From NCBI GenBank assembly GCA_017550285.1, contig JAFZPP010000018.1, positions 1-64,000 on the forward strand: a DNA stretch of 64,000 bases, in the 5' to 3' direction. The DNA comes from Oscillospiraceae bacterium. GTDB taxonomy: Bacteria > Bacillota > Clostridia > Oscillospirales > Ruminococcaceae. This document shows, in pieces, positions 61,600 to 64,000 of the stretch (its first letter is position 1; each line of letters begins with the position of its first letter). The position numbers and the translations under genes are program-made. The notes below the pieces were generated by a model. It was not told the DNA's origin. It saw only the letters and a program-made list of their open reading frames with translations, and did no database searches.

Positions 61600-61652
61600 A
61601 GCCGCGGCGGCTGAGGGTATGTGCGATGCTTGTCTGCACCGGGATACGCCGC
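61577..61652 (-). promoter_or_regulatory. Attenuator leader of uraA-upp
   Basis: Three alternative stems on the minus-strand RNA. A: GCGGCG with CGCCGC (61647-61652 and 61604-61609). B: TGCAGACAAG with CTTGTCTGCA (61629-61638 and 61588-61597), 10 perfect pairs. C: terminator GCCTTGTCT/AGACAGGGC (61577-61599) followed by seven T. B uses the bases of C's 5' arm, so B and C exclude each other, and A spans B. I did not find the usual PyrR-binding consensus, so the sensor is unidentified. Confidence 0.75.
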
Positions 61653-61664
61653 ATGATTAGTTTC

Positions 61665-61693
61665 ATTATACCCGACGCATCCGTGTTTGTCAA
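61665..61693 (-). promoter_or_regulatory. uraA-upp promoter
   Basis: Minus strand TTGACA, 17-bp spacer, TATAAT: exact consensus, start near 61658, giving a leader of about 115 nt. Confidence 0.9.
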
Positions 61694-61824
61694 GCGTTTT
61701 CTGGATTTTTCATATACGGAAAAATGCAGATTCCGGTCCGCGCAGCGTTTTCTTTGTATCTGCGGATTTTTCCGGCACGGCGCATGAAATATCTTCCGGC
61801 AGCGGCGTATTTCAGAATAATCAC

Positions 61825-61854
61825 TTGACAAACTACCCCCTTTGGGTGTAAAAT
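61825..61854 (+). promoter_or_regulatory. Aconitase promoter
   Basis: TTGACA, 18-bp spacer, TAAAAT, about 38 bases ahead of ATG 61893. The spacer contains ACCC/GGGT as a small inverted repeat. Confidence 0.7.
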
Positions 61855-61892
61855 ATAAGAGTATATTTATGCATGAAAGGCAGGAATCCAAA

Positions 61893-63830
61893 ATGGGACT
61901 CACAATGACGGAAAAAATCCTCTCTGCACATCTCGTAGAGGGTGAACTGATCCGCGGTACCGAAATCGGCATCCGCATCGACCAGACGCTGACGCAGGAT
62001 GCAACCGGCACCATGGCTTATCTCGAATTCGAGGCAATGGGCGTGCCGCGCGTCCGCACCGAGCGCTCTGTCGCTTATATTGACCACAATACCCTCCAGA
62101 ACGGCTTTGAAAACGCAGACGATCACCGCTTCATCGGAAGCTGCGCCAAGAAGCACGGTCTGTTCTTCTCCCGTCCGGGCAACGGCATCTGTCATCAGGT
62201 GCATCTGGAGCGCTTCGGCATTCCGGGCAAGACCCTGATCGGCTCCGATTCCCATACCCCGACCGGCGGCGGTCTCGGTATGCTCGCAATCGGCGCAGGC
62301 GGTCTGGATGTCGCTGTTGCAATGGGCGGCGGTGCATACTATATTACTTGCCCGAAGGTCGTCAATGTCAAGCTCTCCGGCAAGCTCAGCCCGTGGGTCG
62401 CTGCAAAGGATGTGATCCTCGAGGTGCTCCGCCGCATGACCGTCAAGGGCGGCGTCGGCAAGGTTATTGAGTACACCGGCGAAGGCGTCAAAACGCTGAC
62501 CGTTCCGGAGCGCGCAACGATCACGAACATGGGCGCGGAGCTCGGCGCAACATCCTCGATCTTCCCGTCCGATGAAATGACAAAGGCATTCCTCAAAGCG
62601 CAGCAGCGCGAGGATGTCTGGACACCGCTCGCAGCAGACGCAGATGCCGTCTACGATGAGGTCATCGAAATCAACCTCTCGGAGCTCGAGCCGCTGGCTG
62701 CATGTCCGCACTCCCCCGACAATGTCAAGTCCATGGCAGAGATCGGCAAGCTGAAAATTGATCAGGTCTGCATCGGCTCCTGCACGAATTCTTCTCTGCT
62801 CGATATGATGAAGGTCGCTCACATTCTCAAGGGCAAGACCGTTCATCCGGATGTTTCGCTCTCGATCGCACCGGGCTCCAAGCAGGTGCTCAATATGATC
62901 GCAGCGAACGGCGCACTCGGCGATATGATCGACGCGGGTGCAAGAATCCTTGAATCCGCCTGCGGTCCATGCATCGGCATGGGTCAGTCCCCGAATTCCG
63001 CAGGTATCTCCCTCAGAACCTTCAACCGTAACTTTGAAGGCCGCTCCGGTACAAAGGACGGTCAGATTTACCTCGTCTCTCCGGAGACCGCTGCCGCTTC
63101 CGCACTGACCGGCTATCTGACCGATCCGCGCACGCTCGGTGATATGCCGGAATTCAAGCTGCCGGATGTTTTCACGGTCAATGACAATATGGTCACGCTG
63201 CCGGCAGACGAGAAGGATATGGAATCCGTCGAGATCAAGCTCGGACCGAACATCAAGCCGTATCCGGAGACCCATCCGCTGCTCGAGACAATCGACGCAC
63301 CGGTCTCCCTCAAAGTCGGCGACAATATTACGACCGACCACATCATGCCCGCAGGTGCAAAGATTTTGCCGCTGCGCTCCAATATTCCGAAGATTTCCGA
63401 GCACTGCTTTGCAGTCTGCGACGAGGAATTCCCGAAGCGCGCAAAGGCACTCGGTCAGAGCATCATCGTCGGCGGTGCAAACTACGGTCAGGGCTCGTCC
63501 CGTGAGCACGCTGCACTCGCGCCGCTCTATCTCGGCGTCAAGGCTGTGCTCGTCAAGTCCTTCGCACGTATTCACCGCGCAAACCTCATCAATGCAGGCA
63601 TTCTGCCGCTGACCTTCGTCAATGAGGCAGATTATGATAAAATCGCACAGGGCGATCAGCTTGTCCTCGCAGGCGTCCGCAAGGCTGTCGAGGAGGGCAA
63701 GACCGAGCTCACTATCGTCAACAAGACAAACGGCGCAGAAATTCCGGTTCTCTGTGAGCTGACCGGCAGAACCAAGGATATCATGCTCGCCGGCGGTCTG
63801 CTCGACTACACCCGCGAAGCGCTGAAATGA
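61893..63830 (+). CDS. acnA: Aconitate hydratase
   Basis: A 645-residue aconitase that interconverts citrate and isocitrate through a [4Fe-4S] cluster. Cluster cysteines lie in IGSCTNSS and SACGPCIGMG; active-site parts include GSDSHTPTGGGLGMLAIGAGG near residues 125-145, SIAPGSKQV, and the C-terminal swivel domain with GANYGQGSSREHAALAPLYLGVKAVLVKSFARIHRANLIN, which binds substrate. The short form is typical of Clostridia and related to mitochondrial aconitase. I chose ATG 61893 (MGLTMTEKILS), behind AGGCAGGA and after the promoter. It probably serves glutamate synthesis in an incomplete TCA branch. The next gene overlaps its stop by 4 bases. Confidence 0.97.
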   Translation: MGLTMTEKILSAHLVEGELIRGTEIGIRIDQTLTQDATGTMAYLEFEAMGVPRVRTERSVAYIDHNTLQNGFENADDHRFIGSCAKKHGLFFSRPGNGICHQVHLERFGIPGKTLIGSDSHTPTGGGLGMLAIGAGGLDVAVAMGGGAYYITCPKVVNVKLSGKLSPWVAAKDVILEVLRRMTVKGGVGKVIEYTGEGVKTLTVPERATITNMGAELGATSSIFPSDEMTKAFLKAQQREDVWTPLAADADAVYDEVIEINLSELEPLAACPHSPDNVKSMAEIGKLKIDQVCIGSCTNSSLLDMMKVAHILKGKTVHPDVSLSIAPGSKQVLNMIAANGALGDMIDAGARILESACGPCIGMGQSPNSAGISLRTFNRNFEGRSGTKDGQIYLVSPETAAASALTGYLTDPRTLGDMPEFKLPDVFTVNDNMVTLPADEKDMESVEIKLGPNIKPYPETHPLLETIDAPVSLKVGDNITTDHIMPAGAKILPLRSNIPKISEHCFAVCDEEFPKRAKALGQSIIVGGANYGQGSSREHAALAPLYLGVKAVLVKSFARIHRANLINAGILPLTFVNEADYDKIAQGDQLVLAGVRKAVEEGKTELTIVNKTNGAEIPVLCELTGRTKDIMLAGGLLDYTREALK

Positions 63831-64000
63831 TTACAGATGCATTCCTCCGGATTCGCAATTCTACCCGAAAGAACTGGAGACCGGAGGAACTAGCCGTTCT
63901 GTTCACGGCGGTCGCCGTCTGCTGGCTGACACCGAAGCTGCTTGCAAAAATTGCACCGAAGATGCCGAAGGATGCCTGTAATGCAATCGGCATCTTCCTC
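63827..64000 (+). CDS. Partial gene overlapping aconitase stop
   Basis: The ATG at 63827 overlaps the aconitase stop (ATGA) and the frame stays open to the window edge (58 codons), with codon use like its neighbours. The visible peptide begins MITDAFLRIRNSTRKNWRPEEL and has a hydrophobic stretch (VLFTAVAVCWLTPKLL). I cannot name it; overlap with aconitase suggests co-translation. Truncated by the end of the window. Confidence 0.5.
   Translation, partial: MITDAFLRIRNSTRKNWRPEELAVLFTAVAVCWLTPKLLAKIAPKMPKDACNAIGIFL

Overview
The window is a piece of a Firmicutes chromosome, most likely a Ruminococcus-type gut or rumen clostridium. The evidence is three secreted proteins ending in type I dockerins after Thr-rich linkers (pectin methylesterase, pectate lyase, subtilase), a Firmicutes-type SRP RNA-dnaX-ybaB-recR locus, and a clostridial S10-spc-alpha ribosomal super-operon with adk, map, a KOW protein and infA inside it. 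No species name can be proved from the sequence alone.

Positions 1 to about 13,100 are the end of an integrated mobile element, stopping just short of the 3' end of a tRNA-Pro(CGG) gene. Its left part is a leftward operon of at least seven very small orphan genes behind a promoter whose spacer is an 18-bp palindromic operator. Its middle is rightward: a putative ribbon-helix-helix protein, a serine resolvase, and a defence block of an orphan gene, a 1607-residue single-chain Type ISP restriction-modification enzyme, another orphan, a CoiA-like protein, a tiny gene and an XRE regulator. Its right end has a membrane-protein gene and two apparently noncoding transcription units, one of them bounded by two facing consensus promoters. 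Eight copies of a palindrome (core GTTGCTACTAGTAGCAAC) lie between the genes of this region and I saw none to the right of it.

From 13,227 the sequence is ordinary chromosome. tRNA-Pro is followed by SRP RNA, a TPR protein, dnaX, ybaB, recR and a HAD hydrolase. From 18.2 to 29.8 kb is a pectin and cell-surface block: pectinesterase, tRNA-Arg, a membrane protein, dockerin-subtilase, a lipoprotein and pectate lyase. From 29.8 to 34.3 kb six tightly packed leftward genes (degV, MFS, kinase, small protein, AraC, AlkD) form one likely operon. Then come an XRE membrane regulator, a membrane-anchored PIG-L-like deacetylase and an M23/LysM/G5 peptidase.

From 38.8 to 55.1 kb the S10-spc-alpha super-operon runs leftward from one promoter at 55,141-55,169 through a leader of about 420 nt with an internal terminator, from rpsJ to rplQ. 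It makes most ribosomal proteins, SecY, Adk, Map, IF1 and RNA polymerase alpha together. Next come a WG-repeat lipoprotein, pnp, rpsO, and a uraA-upp uracil salvage unit behind a leader that can fold as mutually exclusive hairpins. The window ends with aconitase and a truncated overlapping gene.

Most promising leads: the palindrome-punctuated element with its facing promoter pair, the uraA leader, a hairpin element present at two distant loci, and an uncharacterised domain shared by the two pectin enzymes.
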